In this document: positions 51,486 through 60,177 of the stretch, piece after piece
Numbering within the stretch: the first letter of the stretch is position 1
Layout of the letters: every line of letters begins with the position of its first letter
Source: CAVTSA01 sp963737225
GTDB taxonomy: Bacteria; Chloroflexota; Dormibacteria; Dormibacterales; Dormibacteraceae
DNA: 64,000 bases
Direction: 5' to 3'
Assembly: GCA_963737225.1 (NCBI GenBank)
Contig: CAVTSA010000017.1
Location: 62,001-126,000 of the forward strand
Notes under the pieces: generated by a model
Databases searched by the model: none
Told to the model about the DNA's origin: nothing
Seen by the model: the letters and a program-made list of their open reading frames with translations, nothing else
Made by a program: the position numbers and the translations under genes

Positions 51486-52381
51486 AGGGCGGCCATCGCT
51501 TGCGCCAGCAGGACCTCGGCGGCCCACACCCGCTCGGGTGCATCGACGAGGTCCCAGTCGTCTTCGACGATCTTCGCGACGTCCCAGTACGGATGGTGGC
51601 GTCGACCCGTGATCGACTCGTACGTGTCGACGAACGCGGCCGCGGCCTCCTCGCCGGCCCAGTCCCGCAGGTTCCAGCGGCAGGTCGCGATGTCGATGCC
51701 GGCGGGGCCCTGGCAGGCGTTCGCCCAGTCAACCAGTCCGGCGACGGCGCCCCGTGACCACAGCACGTTTCCCGGGTGGAGGTCCCGGTGGACGAAGCAC
51801 GCCTCGTACGGGGGCTCGGCCGACCGCCACAGGTCCAGCGCGCGCTGCCACACGTCCGGGCGCCGGCAGCCCCGCGGCGGTCGGGTCGAGGTTGCGCGGC
51901 ACCACGGAAAGTAGCGATGCCCGAACGAGGTGCCGCTCACCCGGTGGACCCGCGCGGCGAGGGCGGCCAGGGCCCGCACGTCGGGTGACGCAAGCGCCCG
52001 CCCGGGGACGCGCTCCATCAGGACGACCGGCACCCCATCCCCCACGTTCGATCCCGCCGGGTCGGCGGCGATCACTGACGGTGCCGGCAGCCCGTGCCGG
52101 TGGGCGTACTCGAGGGCCTCGACCTCGCGGGCAGGTGCCTCCGGCTCGTCGAAGAGGAATTTCGCCCACGCATAGCGGCGCAGGACGAGCGTGGTGCCGT
52201 TCTCCAGCAGGACGGCGTGCACCGCTGTGCTGGAGGCACCGGGCAGGCGGCGCACCGACACCACCCGCGAGGCGGTCATCCGCTGGATCCAGTCCCGAAC
52301 CTGGCCCGGCACGGGCGCCCTCCGCAGTTCGACCGGCAGGTCCGCGTGCAGTCGCTGATTCGGATGTCGCCAGGAGCTCAC
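51482..52381 (-). CDS. Aminoglycoside phosphotransferase (APH)-family kinase
   Basis: 299-residue small-molecule kinase fold. An N-lobe with VRRLPGASSTAVHAVLLENG and LVLRRY (Lys-equivalent strand), a hinge VVLMERVPGRAL, the catalytic loop FVHRDLHPGNVLW (HxDxxxxN) and the metal loop VAGLVDWANA are intact, so it should phosphorylate a substrate with ATP. This family includes antibiotic kinases but also choline, homoserine and macrolide kinases, so the substrate is open; resistance should not be assumed. The gene stands alone. Confidence 0.8.
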   Translation of the reverse strand: MSSWRHPNQRLHADLPVELRRAPVPGQVRDWIQRMTASRVVSVRRLPGASSTAVHAVLLENGTTLVLRRYAWAKFLFDEPEAPAREVEALEYAHRHGLPAPSVIAADPAGSNVGDGVPVVLMERVPGRALASPDVRALAALAARVHRVSGTSFGHRYFPWCRATSTRPPRGCRRPDVWQRALDLWRSAEPPYEACFVHRDLHPGNVLWSRGAVAGLVDWANACQGPAGIDIATCRWNLRDWAGEEAAAAFVDTYESITGRRHHPYWDVAKIVEDDWDLVDAPERVWAAEVLLAQAMAAL

Positions 52382-52455
52382 ACCTCAATCCTCGCCGACC
52401 CGGCAGACCGAGCACGGTCTGGCGTCGCGTGGGCGTCGCGGGCGCGGCGCCGGCG

Positions 52456-54258
52456 TCAGGAGGTGCCGAGCATGGCACGGGCGTGGAGCGCGATCGCGAT
52501 CGCCACCCGCACCTCGGGGTCGGAGACCGGGGTTCCCGTCAGCTCTTCTATCCGCGCGATGCGGTAGTTCAGCGAGTTGATGTGGATGCCGAGATCGCGG
52601 GCCGCGGCCCGGCGCACCCAGCGCGCCGCGACCAGCGCTTCCAGCGTCTCCAGCAGCGGTGTGTCGCGGCTCTGGGCGTAGTCGACCAGCGGGCCCAGGA
52701 CCTCGCTCACGAAACGCCGCAGAGCCTCCGGCGACTGGACCTCGAGCAGGAGCCGGAACGCGCCCAGAGAACGGTAGGACGTCACCTGTGCGCGAGTGCC
52801 GGCACGGCGCGCCAGGCGGAGCGCCTGCCGTGCCTCTTGATGCGAGCGCCCGAGCTCGAAGACCGAGGTCGCCAGGTTGCCGATCCCGGCCGAGGCGCTG
52901 CCCACCTGGACCACGGCCGACAGGGTGGCGCGAAGCGATTCGGCGATCCGCTCGGCGGAAGGGAGGTCGGCGGCCGACTCCTCCGGAAGCAGGACCACCG
53001 CCGACGAGGACCGCAGCAGCGTGAGCGAGGCGGGGACCCGGCGCGCGAGCAGCTCGGTCAGGCGCCGGTCGAGAACGACGTCCTGCTCGGAGCCGGTCCC
53101 GTCCTCGTCCCCCTGGCCGTCGGGCTCGATGACCAGAACCCAGGCACGGCTCGGCAGCCGGTGTCCGAGGCGCTCCGCCTGGCGGGCGAGCCGCTCGGCC
53201 TCGTCCGCGTCCAGCCCACCGGCCAGGACCTCCTCGATGAGATCGCCCCGGAGACGGCGCTCGACCTCGGCGGCGGCTCGCTCCTTCGAGAGCTCCAGCG
53301 CCAGCACGGTCGCCCCATGCTCCAGCGCCCGGCGGCGGCCCTCCTGGTCCTGCGCCCGCTCGGGAACCTCCACCGCGAGCACCCCGAGCACGTCGTCGCC
53401 GGCGCGCACCGGCGTCAGGTCGACCGGGATCCGGCGCCGGCCGGCGGTGGCTCGCAGATCGCGCGCCCCGGCGACCAGCACCGCCGGCGGCACCTGGAGC
53501 CGCGCCGGCAGCTCATCCGACTCCGACTCCGCGACCCGGACCCGAAAGCCGAGCGGCGAGTAGAGACCGGCGACGCCGCCCGCCAGCGCTCCGATCGCAT
53601 CCAGGATGGCCGGGATGCCGGCGCCCTCGAGCGTGAGCTTGGTGAACCTCTCGTGGATGTCGTAGGAGAGGCGGATGCGCATCAGCTGCGCCTCCAGGCG
53701 GCGCTGCAGCTCGTTCCGCTCCAGGATTCCGGCCACCTGCCCGGCGATCGCGCGGAGGAAGCTCAGGTCTTCGTCGGTGAACTCACGGCGCTCGACCGAC
53801 TGCACGTTGAGCACGCCGACCAGGCGCGGGCCCGACTCGATGGGCACCGAGACCATGGAGTGGAAGCGCTCCTCGTCGAAGCCGGGCACCCAGTGCCAGG
53901 CCGGGTCGGTGGTGACGTCGGAGACCAGCTTGGGGGTTCGCTGGGCGGCGACCCAGCCCGTGATACCCTCCCCTACCCGCATGTGGACGCGGCCGACCAT
54001 CGCCTCGTTGAGGCCGTTCGTCGCCGTCAGCACCAGATCGTCGCGCCGCGCCCCGAGGAGGTAGAGCGAGCAGACATCGGTGCCGAGGGCAGAGGTGGTC
54101 TCATGGATGAGGAGCGAGAGCAGGGCGTCCGAGTCCATGGTGGAGGCCGCCGACTGGGACAGTCGCTGCAGGAACTCGAGCTCGCGGACTGTCCGTTCAA
54201 GCTCCCGATGCGACTCGTGCTCGACCGCGTCGAAGGTCCCGCTCACCCGCTCTCCCAT
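52456..54258 (-). CDS. GAF-domain PucR/CdaR-family transcription regulator
   Basis: Regulator of about 600 residues. An N-terminal coiled segment (HRELERTVRELEFLQRLSQS) leads into a GAF domain (residues ~30-185: VGEGITGWVAAQRTPKLVSD and SVPIESGPRLVGVLNV). The middle resembles a degenerate cyclase-like GGDEF-type domain of PucR/CdaR proteins. The C-terminal helix-turn-helix is RRAAARDLGIHINSLNYRIARIEELTG, where the HINTLRYR-type block is diagnostic of PucR/CdaR. Family members sense purines or sugar diacids. The ATG at 54258 is seven bases after a TAGGAT box; an ATG at 54291 is also possible. No target operon is adjacent. Confidence 0.82.
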   Translation of the reverse strand: MGERVSGTFDAVEHESHRELERTVRELEFLQRLSQSAASTMDSDALLSLLIHETTSALGTDVCSLYLLGARRDDLVLTATNGLNEAMVGRVHMRVGEGITGWVAAQRTPKLVSDVTTDPAWHWVPGFDEERFHSMVSVPIESGPRLVGVLNVQSVERREFTDEDLSFLRAIAGQVAGILERNELQRRLEAQLMRIRLSYDIHERFTKLTLEGAGIPAILDAIGALAGGVAGLYSPLGFRVRVAESESDELPARLQVPPAVLVAGARDLRATAGRRRIPVDLTPVRAGDDVLGVLAVEVPERAQDQEGRRRALEHGATVLALELSKERAAAEVERRLRGDLIEEVLAGGLDADEAERLARQAERLGHRLPSRAWVLVIEPDGQGDEDGTGSEQDVVLDRRLTELLARRVPASLTLLRSSSAVVLLPEESAADLPSAERIAESLRATLSAVVQVGSASAGIGNLATSVFELGRSHQEARQALRLARRAGTRAQVTSYRSLGAFRLLLEVQSPEALRRFVSEVLGPLVDYAQSRDTPLLETLEALVAARWVRRAAARDLGIHINSLNYRIARIEELTGTPVSDPEVRVAIAIALHARAMLGTS

Positions 54259-54271
54259 TGGGCTGATCCTA
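54259..54271 (-). promoter_or_regulatory. -10 box of a leaderless promoter
   Basis: TAGGAT on the minus strand (54271-54266), seven bases before the ATG at 54258. Confidence 0.5.
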
Positions 54272-54398
54272 CAAGATTCATGGCCTTCCATCGGTCGCTC
54301 CGCATGATTTCATCCCTCCCCAACGCCTCGACCTGCCGTTTGTGGGCAACGGGCCGCCGAAAACGGGCCCGCCTGAGGGCCAGTTCGCGGATGAACGG

Positions 54399-56231
54399 CT
54401 ACGCGTCGCCGGCGATCAGCCGGAGCAGGTCCGCCCCGTAGCGCGTGAGCTTCGCCTCCCCGATGCCGGGCACGGCCAGCAGAGCCGATCGGTCCCGCGG
54501 TCGGTGGACGGCGAGGGCCGCCAGGGCGCGGTCCGGGAGGATGACGTAGGCCGGCACCTGCTGGGCACGCGCGAGCCCCGAGCGCCAGGCTCGCAGCCGC
54601 TCCATCAGAAGCGCGTCGTCGCCGGTCAGCGCCGCCGCGCCGCCGTCGCGTCGGGAGGAGCGGGCGGGCGGTGGGGCCGGGGGCAGCGTCACCTCGGGGA
54701 CCGCCGCCTCTTCGAGCACCAGGCGCCCGTCTTCGGTCATCAGCAGCGTGGGATAGTCGCCCGGCGACAGCCGCGCCAGGCCGGTGTCCACCAGCTCCCC
54801 GATCAGCGTTCGGATACGCTCCACCGGCCATCCGCGGAGCGAACCGAACTGCGGCGTCTCCAGCGCCCAACCGTGTGCCCGCACCCACTTCGTGTCGGTG
54901 CCGGCGAGGATCGCGGCCAGGTTGGCGCTTCCGAGGCGGAAGCGCGACACCGCCTCCAGCGCGCTGCGGACGATCGCCGGGTCGACCGCCTCCTCGTGAT
55001 CCTCCCGGCCGGACAGGCAGTTGTCACACGCTTCGCAGGTTCGCGCCACGCCCTCTTCGCCGAAGTAGTCGGCGATGCGCGCGTGCCGGCAGGTCCGGAG
55101 GCGGGCGTACGACTCCATCTGCTGCAGGCGCGCGTAGCCGTGACGGCGCCGTTCCTCCACCTCCGGGCCGCCGCCCGCCTCCTCCGCCGTCTTGTCGAGC
55201 AGGAAGGTCTGGATGTCGCGATCGCCGGGGCGCCACAGCAGGATGCAGCTGGCGGGATCGCCGTCGCGACCGGCCCGGCCCGCCTCCTGGTAGTAGCCCT
55301 CGAGTGAGCTCGGGAGGTGATAGTGGATGACCTGGCGGATGTCCGGGATGTCGACGCCCATCCCGAACGCGAGGGTGGCCGCGACCACCCGCAGCCGCCC
55401 GCCGCTGAAGTCCTCCTGGACCTGGCGCCGGGGGCCCTCGTCGAGCTGGGCGTGATAGGCGGCCGCCTCATGCCCGGCCTCGCGAAGCTGAGCGGCCACT
55501 TCCTCGGTGCCGCGAACCGTCGCGCAGTAGACCAGGCAGCGGCCCGGCACCCGGTCCAGACGTCCGATCAGGAACCGCACCTTCTCCTCGTCGTTGCGCA
55601 GGCGGCGGGCGGCCAGCCGGAGGTTCTCGCGATGGAAGCCGGTGACCGATATCAGCGGTTCGCGAAGGCCCAGCGAGCGGACGATGTCCTGCCTCACCTG
55701 CGGCGTGGCGGTGGCCGTGAAGGCCGAGATCGGCGGACGGCCGGACGCTTCGATGGCCCCGCCCAGGAGCCGGTAGTCAGGCCGGAAGTCGTGGCCCCAG
55801 GTAGAGATGCAGTGCGCCTCGTCGACCACGAAGCGGGCCGGTCTCAGGGCACGGAGCCGCTCGGCGAAGCCTGGCCTGGCGAACCGCTCGGGAGCCACGT
55901 AGAGGAGCCGGACCCGACCCGCCTCCGCGCCGGCCAGGACCTCCTCCTGCTCCCAGCGCTGGAGCGTGGAGTTGACGAACGCCGCCTCCACGCCAAGGGA
56001 CCGGAGCCGGTCGACCTGGTCCTTCATCAACGCGATGAGCGGGGAGACGACGACGGTGGTCCCGGTCGTGAGGAGCGCCGGCACCCAGTAGCTGATGGAT
56101 TTGCCGGAACCGGTGGGGGCCACCGAAAGGACGTCCCGTCCCTCCAGCTGGGCCTCCACCACCGCCTCCTGGCCGGGCCGGAAGGCCTGCAGGTGGAAGG
56201 TGGCGTGCAGGACGTCGAGGGGCGCCGGCAT
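54399..56231 (-). CDS. recQ: ATP-dependent DNA helicase RecQ
   Basis: 3'-5' helicase of about 610 residues used in recombination repair. Walker A is APTGSGKS, motif II DEAHCISTWGHDFRPDYR, motif III AFTATATPQV, motif V GMGVDIPDIR and motif VI YYQEAGRAGRDG. The RecQ-Ct zinc site is CRHARIADYF with CEACDNC. A winged-helix region follows, and the last ~70 residues are an HRDC domain (LPDRALAALAVHRPRDRSAL). The ATG at 56231 begins the fold. Further upstream in the same frame the codons belong to the paired palindrome. The complete domain set suggests an active enzyme. Confidence 0.93.
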   Translation of the reverse strand: MPAPLDVLHATFHLQAFRPGQEAVVEAQLEGRDVLSVAPTGSGKSISYWVPALLTTGTTVVVSPLIALMKDQVDRLRSLGVEAAFVNSTLQRWEQEEVLAGAEAGRVRLLYVAPERFARPGFAERLRALRPARFVVDEAHCISTWGHDFRPDYRLLGGAIEASGRPPISAFTATATPQVRQDIVRSLGLREPLISVTGFHRENLRLAARRLRNDEEKVRFLIGRLDRVPGRCLVYCATVRGTEEVAAQLREAGHEAAAYHAQLDEGPRRQVQEDFSGGRLRVVAATLAFGMGVDIPDIRQVIHYHLPSSLEGYYQEAGRAGRDGDPASCILLWRPGDRDIQTFLLDKTAEEAGGGPEVEERRRHGYARLQQMESYARLRTCRHARIADYFGEEGVARTCEACDNCLSGREDHEEAVDPAIVRSALEAVSRFRLGSANLAAILAGTDTKWVRAHGWALETPQFGSLRGWPVERIRTLIGELVDTGLARLSPGDYPTLLMTEDGRLVLEEAAVPEVTLPPAPPPARSSRRDGGAAALTGDDALLMERLRAWRSGLARAQQVPAYVILPDRALAALAVHRPRDRSALLAVPGIGEAKLTRYGADLLRLIAGDA

Positions 56232-56284
56232 GAGCGAGCCCGACTCTAGCAGCGCGCCCACCACCGCCGTTTCCGGCTTCACAA

Positions 56285-56348
56285 TCCCGTTTTCACGCGA
56301 AACCGGCACTATGGGAGGCCCCATAGTCCCGTTTTCACGCGAAACCGG
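56285..56348. repeat. 42-bp-spaced palindrome pair CCCGTTTTCACGCGAAACCGG
   Basis: TCCCGTTTTCACGCGAAACC plus GG occurs at 56285-56306 and 56327-56348, offset exactly 42. Each copy has TTTC/GAAA around ACGC, with CCG/CGG outside. The DNA between them is itself an inverted repeat, ACTATGGG/CCCATAGT around AGGC (56308-56327). It lies in the gap between an ABC transporter gene and recQ, both on the minus strand, so it is upstream of recQ. Confidence 0.85.
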
Positions 56349-56363
56349 AGATTCCGGTTGGGG

Positions 56364-58175
56364 TCAGGCGGCGAAGACGGGGTCGGGGCTGAACTGCGTC
56401 CGGTACAGCCGCGCGTAGAGGCCGTCGCGGGCCAGCAGCTCCTGGTGGGTGCCCTGGTCCACCACCCGGCCCTGGTCCAGCACCAGGATCTTGTCCGCCG
56501 CCAGCACCGTCGAGAGCCGGTGGGCGATCACGATCGAGGTCCGGCCCTTGAAGAGCGGGGCCAGCGCCGACTGGATCAGGCGTTCCGACTCCGAGTCGAG
56601 GGCCGAAGTCGCCTCGTCGAGGATCAGCAGCCGGGGGTCCTTCAGGATCACCCGCGCAATCGCGATCCGCTGCTTCTCGCCTCCCGAGAGCCGGTGGCCG
56701 CGTTCCCCCACGATCGTGTCGTACCCGTCGGGCAGCGAGACGATGAGGTCGTGGATGTGGGCCGCCTGGGCAGCCGCGACCATCTCCTCCTCGGTCGCCT
56801 CCGGCCGCACGTACAGCAGGTTGTCGCGCACCGAGGAGTGGAAGAGGAACGTGTCCTGGAACACGATGCCGATCTGGCGTCCGAGAGACTCCAGCGTCAG
56901 ATCCCTCAGGTCCGTCCCATCCAGCCGCACCGCTCCCTCGGTGGGGTCGTAGAACCGCGGCAGCAGCGACGTGATCGTGGTCTTGCCCGCACCCGAGGGG
57001 CCGACCAGCGCCGTCAGCTGGCCGGGCTCGATGTGGAACGTGACGTCATCGAGCGCCAGGGTGGCCGGCTGGTAGCGGAAGCCGACGTGGTCGAAATCGA
57101 TCGCGCCCTCCGCCTGGTCCAGCACCACCGCACCCGGCTTGTCGTCGATCTCGACGGGGAGGTCCTGGTAGTCGAAGATGCGCTGGAAGAGCGCCAGCGA
57201 ACCGACGATGTTGACGTGGAGCGAGGTCAGCTGCCCGACCGGGCCGTAGAGACGTGAGAGCAGCACGGTGGCGAAGGTGACGACCACGCCCACCGAGAGC
57301 TCGCCCTTCAGCACCAGGTAGCCGCCGAGCACCCAGAGCACGGCCGGTCCCGCCGTCCCCAGCACGCTCATCACCATGAAGAACCAGCGGCCGACCATCG
57401 CCTGGCGGACGCTCAAGACGCGCACCTCGTGGGAGAGGAGCCGGAACCGGAGGCGCTCCGCCTGCTGCTTGACGAACGCCTTCACGAGCAGGATGCCCGA
57501 GATCCCGAGCACCTCCTGCATGTAGGCGGTCATCTCGCTCAGCTTCGACTGCGTGTCCTTGCGGGCCCGGTAGGTGGCCTGACCGACCCGTCGCGTCGGG
57601 ATCGCGAACAGGGGCACCACGACGATCGCGGCCAGGGTCAGCTGCCAGCTCAGCGTGAACATGTAGACCAGCGTCGAGGCGATGATGACGATGTTCTGGA
57701 CCAGGCTGAAGATGGTGTCCGAGACGACCGACTGGATGCCGTTGACGTCGTTGGTCAGCCGCGACATCACGTCGCCGGTGCGGTTCCGGGTGAAGAAGGC
57801 CACCGACTGCCGCAGCAGGTGCTCGAAGAGGCCGGTGCGCAGGTCGTACATGATGCTCTGGCTGATCCGGTTGCTGAACCAGTTCTGGAGCACCCCGATG
57901 AAACCGGCGGCGACGGCCGAGACGACGAGCAGCGCGACTAGCTTGCAGACCACCGCGAAGGCGATGTCGCGGCTGCTCAGTCCGTTGACCAGCGACTTCG
58001 TGATCTCCGCCGGCACCAGCCCCAGGAGCGCGGCCACTCCGATGCAGAGGAGGACCACGATCGCCTCCTTCCAGTAGGGGAGGAAGTGGCGGTAGACGCG
58101 CTTCAGCATCGGCCACTCGAGCTTGGCCTCGGGCTTCTGGCCCCAGTCGGGGCGGCGTCCGCCCCCGCCCCACAT
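56364..58175 (-). CDS. ABC exporter half-transporter (ABCB/MsbA type)
   Basis: Fused membrane-ATPase protein of about 603 residues. Six helices (residues ~35-320; e.g. AIVVLLCIGVAALLGLVPA) precede the nucleotide-binding domain (residues ~355-595): Walker A VGPSGAGKTT, Q-loop IGIVFQDTFLFHSSVRDNLL, signature LSGGEKQRIAIARVIL, Walker B LLILDEATSALD and the H-loop VIAHRLS. It works as a dimer and could export a lipid, drug or peptide; nothing in the context decides. ATG at 58175 (or TTG at 58178). It is the first of two minus-strand genes with recQ. Confidence 0.92.
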   Translation of the reverse strand: MWGGGGRRPDWGQKPEAKLEWPMLKRVYRHFLPYWKEAIVVLLCIGVAALLGLVPAEITKSLVNGLSSRDIAFAVVCKLVALLVVSAVAAGFIGVLQNWFSNRISQSIMYDLRTGLFEHLLRQSVAFFTRNRTGDVMSRLTNDVNGIQSVVSDTIFSLVQNIVIIASTLVYMFTLSWQLTLAAIVVVPLFAIPTRRVGQATYRARKDTQSKLSEMTAYMQEVLGISGILLVKAFVKQQAERLRFRLLSHEVRVLSVRQAMVGRWFFMVMSVLGTAGPAVLWVLGGYLVLKGELSVGVVVTFATVLLSRLYGPVGQLTSLHVNIVGSLALFQRIFDYQDLPVEIDDKPGAVVLDQAEGAIDFDHVGFRYQPATLALDDVTFHIEPGQLTALVGPSGAGKTTITSLLPRFYDPTEGAVRLDGTDLRDLTLESLGRQIGIVFQDTFLFHSSVRDNLLYVRPEATEEEMVAAAQAAHIHDLIVSLPDGYDTIVGERGHRLSGGEKQRIAIARVILKDPRLLILDEATSALDSESERLIQSALAPLFKGRTSIVIAHRLSTVLAADKILVLDQGRVVDQGTHQELLARDGLYARLYRTQFSPDPVFAA

Positions 58176-58263
58176 CAAGGGGCGCCTCGCGTAATTCTGT
58201 AATCGTTCAAGCTATGCACGTCACGATATATCGGTAGTGTGCTGATTGTATTCCCGGCGGCGG

Positions 58264-58860
58264 TCAGCGTGAAACGGTGGCGGTGATCACCGCACCCTGG
58301 GTCGCGTCCAGGGTTCCGGAGTCGATCGTGGTCGTGGTCCCACCGAGCCGCTCCTGGAAGGCCCACGGCGAGGTTCCGCCCGGAATGTTCCGGCTGCCCC
58401 ACGTGTAGACCTGGCCCGGCTCGGCACGGCAGGGATTGGCGGGCCCGCACAGCTGGAACTCATTCTGGCCTACGTGCGGCGCCTGGAAGTACAGGTCGAG
58501 CTCCTCACCGGGGGCCGGTGTACCGGTCACCAGAAGACCGAACTCCACCTGGCCCGGATCGACGGTGGGAGTGCCCGAAGGCCAGGGGAAGGGGGCCGAC
58601 GGCGTACCCCCCGGCATCGGAGTCGCGGCCGGCACCGGCGCGGAGGTGGGCGTCGGAGCGGCTGCCGGGCCTGAAGCCGGGGTCGGCGTGACCGGCGCCG
58701 CGGTCGGCGTGCCGAGCGCGGGCGGCGTCGCGGTGGCCGTCGTGTGAGGCGTCGGAGTGGGCGGACGCGAAGCGCTGGGCATCCCCGCACAGCCGGCCAG
58801 GACCGCCACCGCGGTCCCCGCGAAGATGGTCAACAGCAGCCTGCGAAGCGGCACTCGCAT
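58264..58860 (-). CDS. Secreted lipoprotein with a Pro/Thr-rich linker
   Basis: 198-residue exported protein. RRLLLTIFAGTAVAVLAGC is a lipoprotein signal with an LAGC lipobox. It is followed by about 70 residues rich in Pro, Thr and Ala (the wall-spanning linker), then a compact C-terminal domain (~100 residues) with two cysteines in LCGPANPCRAEPG that could form a disulfide. That domain was not recognised; strands such as VEFGLLVTGTPAPGEELDLY suggest an Ig-like or extracellular binding domain. It lies just downstream of the zinc operon on the same strand, but 45 bases separate it from the repressor gene. Confidence 0.65.
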   Translation of the reverse strand: MRVPLRRLLLTIFAGTAVAVLAGCAGMPSASRPPTPTPHTTATATPPALGTPTAAPVTPTPASGPAAAPTPTSAPVPAATPMPGGTPSAPFPWPSGTPTVDPGQVEFGLLVTGTPAPGEELDLYFQAPHVGQNEFQLCGPANPCRAEPGQVYTWGSRNIPGGTSPWAFQERLGGTTTTIDSGTLDATQGAVITATVSR

Positions 58861-58905
58861 CTCAGTGGCGCAACGCGCCGAGGCGGCGACCAGTTACGCG
58901 CCTCA

Positions 58906-59352
58906 CTACCGTCGACAGTCGGGACAGAGGCCCTCCAGGTCCAGGCGGTGCTCGGTGATCTCGTACCCCTGCTGGCGCGCCGCCTGGCTGGCTGCCTCGC
59001 CCAGCGCCACCTCCAGCGCCGCGGAGGGATCGATGTCCTCCACCCGACCGCACTGGGCGCACACCACGTGATGATGGTGGTGCCCCAGCAGGGTCTCCGC
59101 GAGCTCGAACCGGGCATGGTCGTCGGTCCCCGCGATGCGCCTCGCCACCCCCGCCTCCATCAGCACCGTGACGTTGCGGTAGGCGCTGCTCTGGGGGATG
59201 TTCTCCGCCACGGCGACCAGCTCGGGGATGGTCAGGGGGCGGCGGGCCTCCATCATCGCCTCCACCAGCTCGCGACGGGCGGGCGTGTACCGCTGGTCGG
59301 CCGCCAGCAGCCGGGCCGCCACCGCCTCGTGGACAGCGCGCACCTTCGTCAT
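58906..59352 (-). CDS. zur: Fur-family metal-responsive repressor, probably Zur
   Basis: 148-residue Fur-type regulator. The winged helix (ARRELVEAMMEARRPLTIPE and SSAYRNVTVLMEAG, the recognition helix) precedes a metal-binding C-terminal domain with the His cluster GHHHHHVVCAQCGRVEDID and CPDC. The two CxxC pairs form the structural zinc site. As the last gene of a five-gene zinc-type transport operon, it probably senses zinc and represses the operon through the operator at 62856-62876. The start overlaps the preceding permease stop (ATGA). Confidence 0.87.
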   Translation of the reverse strand: MTKVRAVHEAVAARLLAADQRYTPARRELVEAMMEARRPLTIPELVAVAENIPQSSAYRNVTVLMEAGVARRIAGTDDHARFELAETLLGHHHHHVVCAQCGRVEDIDPSAALEVALGEAASQAARQQGYEITEHRLDLEGLCPDCRR

Positions 59353-60176
59353 GCCTCCATCATTTTCGTCGCCCCGGTGGGCACCCGGCGCGTGCGGCGC
59401 AGCCACGCGTAGAGCCGCCCGGTGCCGTACCCGACCGCGCCCAGGGCGCCGACGAAGAATCCGATCGGCCACTCGGTCACGTAGCCCAGGGCGATCGCGG
59501 CCCACACCGTGACCAGCGCGATCGCAACCGAGAGCAGGGCCGCCTTCACCGGCCCGGCGACGAAGCACCGGGCGGCCCCGGCGGGCGCGATCATGAGGCT
59601 GAAGGTCAGCAGCGCCCCCACCACGGGCACGGTCAGCGTCGTGGTCAAGGCCACCACGATCAGGAAGACGACGTCCAGCACCCCCGGGCGGAGTCCGCGC
59701 GCGCGGCCCATCTCGGGCGCGATCGAGCTCCAGAGCAGCGGGCGGAAGACGCAGGCGATCACCACCACGGCGAGCGCGCCCAGGGCGGCGATCGGCAGCA
59801 GCTGATCCTGCGCCACCCCGAGCACCTGCCCGAAGAGGAGCCCGTAGATCTCGGGCTCGTACTCGACGCTGAAGCTGAGAAAGAGCGCGCCCAGGCCGAG
59901 CATGCTCACCAGAGCCAGCGCGGTGACCACATCGTGGCGGCCACGCCGGCCCAGCCAGCCGATCGTCAGCGCCCCCAGCACGCTGAACAGGCCGAGCCCG
60001 AGGAGCGTGTTGACGCCGATCAGCGCGGCGCCGGCGGCGCCCGCGAACGCGCCCTGGGGGACGGCATGGGCGACGAACGCCGCGCCTCGCAGCACGCAGA
60101 AGAAGCCGATCGCCCCCGCCACCACCGCCACCACGGTGGCCGCGATCCAGGTGTTGAGCATGAAGGACGAGAACAC
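59349..60176 (-). CDS. Zinc/manganese ABC transporter permease, second subunit
   Basis: 275-residue integral membrane protein of the ABC-3 family (ZnuB/TroC/MntB), with about eight or nine helices. FFCVLRGAAFVAHAVPQGAF, ALFLSFSVEYEPEIYGLLFG and the long EAA-like loop RARGLRPGVLDVVFLIVVAL are typical. It starts at GTG one base after the stop of the first permease. Two different permease genes in one operon suggest a heterodimer, as in manganese and zinc transporters such as TroCD. Confidence 0.88.
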   Translation of the reverse strand: MFSSFMLNTWIAATVVAVVAGAIGFFCVLRGAAFVAHAVPQGAFAGAAGAALIGVNTLLGLGLFSVLGALTIGWLGRRGRHDVVTALALVSMLGLGALFLSFSVEYEPEIYGLLFGQVLGVAQDQLLPIAALGALAVVVIACVFRPLLWSSIAPEMGRARGLRPGVLDVVFLIVVALTTTLTVPVVGALLTFSLMIAPAGAARCFVAGPVKAALLSVAIALVTVWAAIALGYVTEWPIGFFVGALGAVGYGTGRLYAWLRRTRRVPTGATKMMEA

Positions 60177-60177
60177 C

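Noticed and set aside
51482..52381. Antibiotic-resistance kinase
   Set aside because: Only the general kinase motifs are visible; the family phosphorylates many substrates and no resistance context is present.
51754..54441. An 895-codon open frame on the plus strand
   Set aside because: Antisense to the APH-family and PucR-type genes, low-complexity composition and no recognisable fold.
58190..58250. AT-richer island between the ABC transporter and lipoprotein genes as an origin or attachment site
   Set aside because: No repeats, DnaA-type boxes or duplicated ends; more likely the promoter region of the transporter gene.
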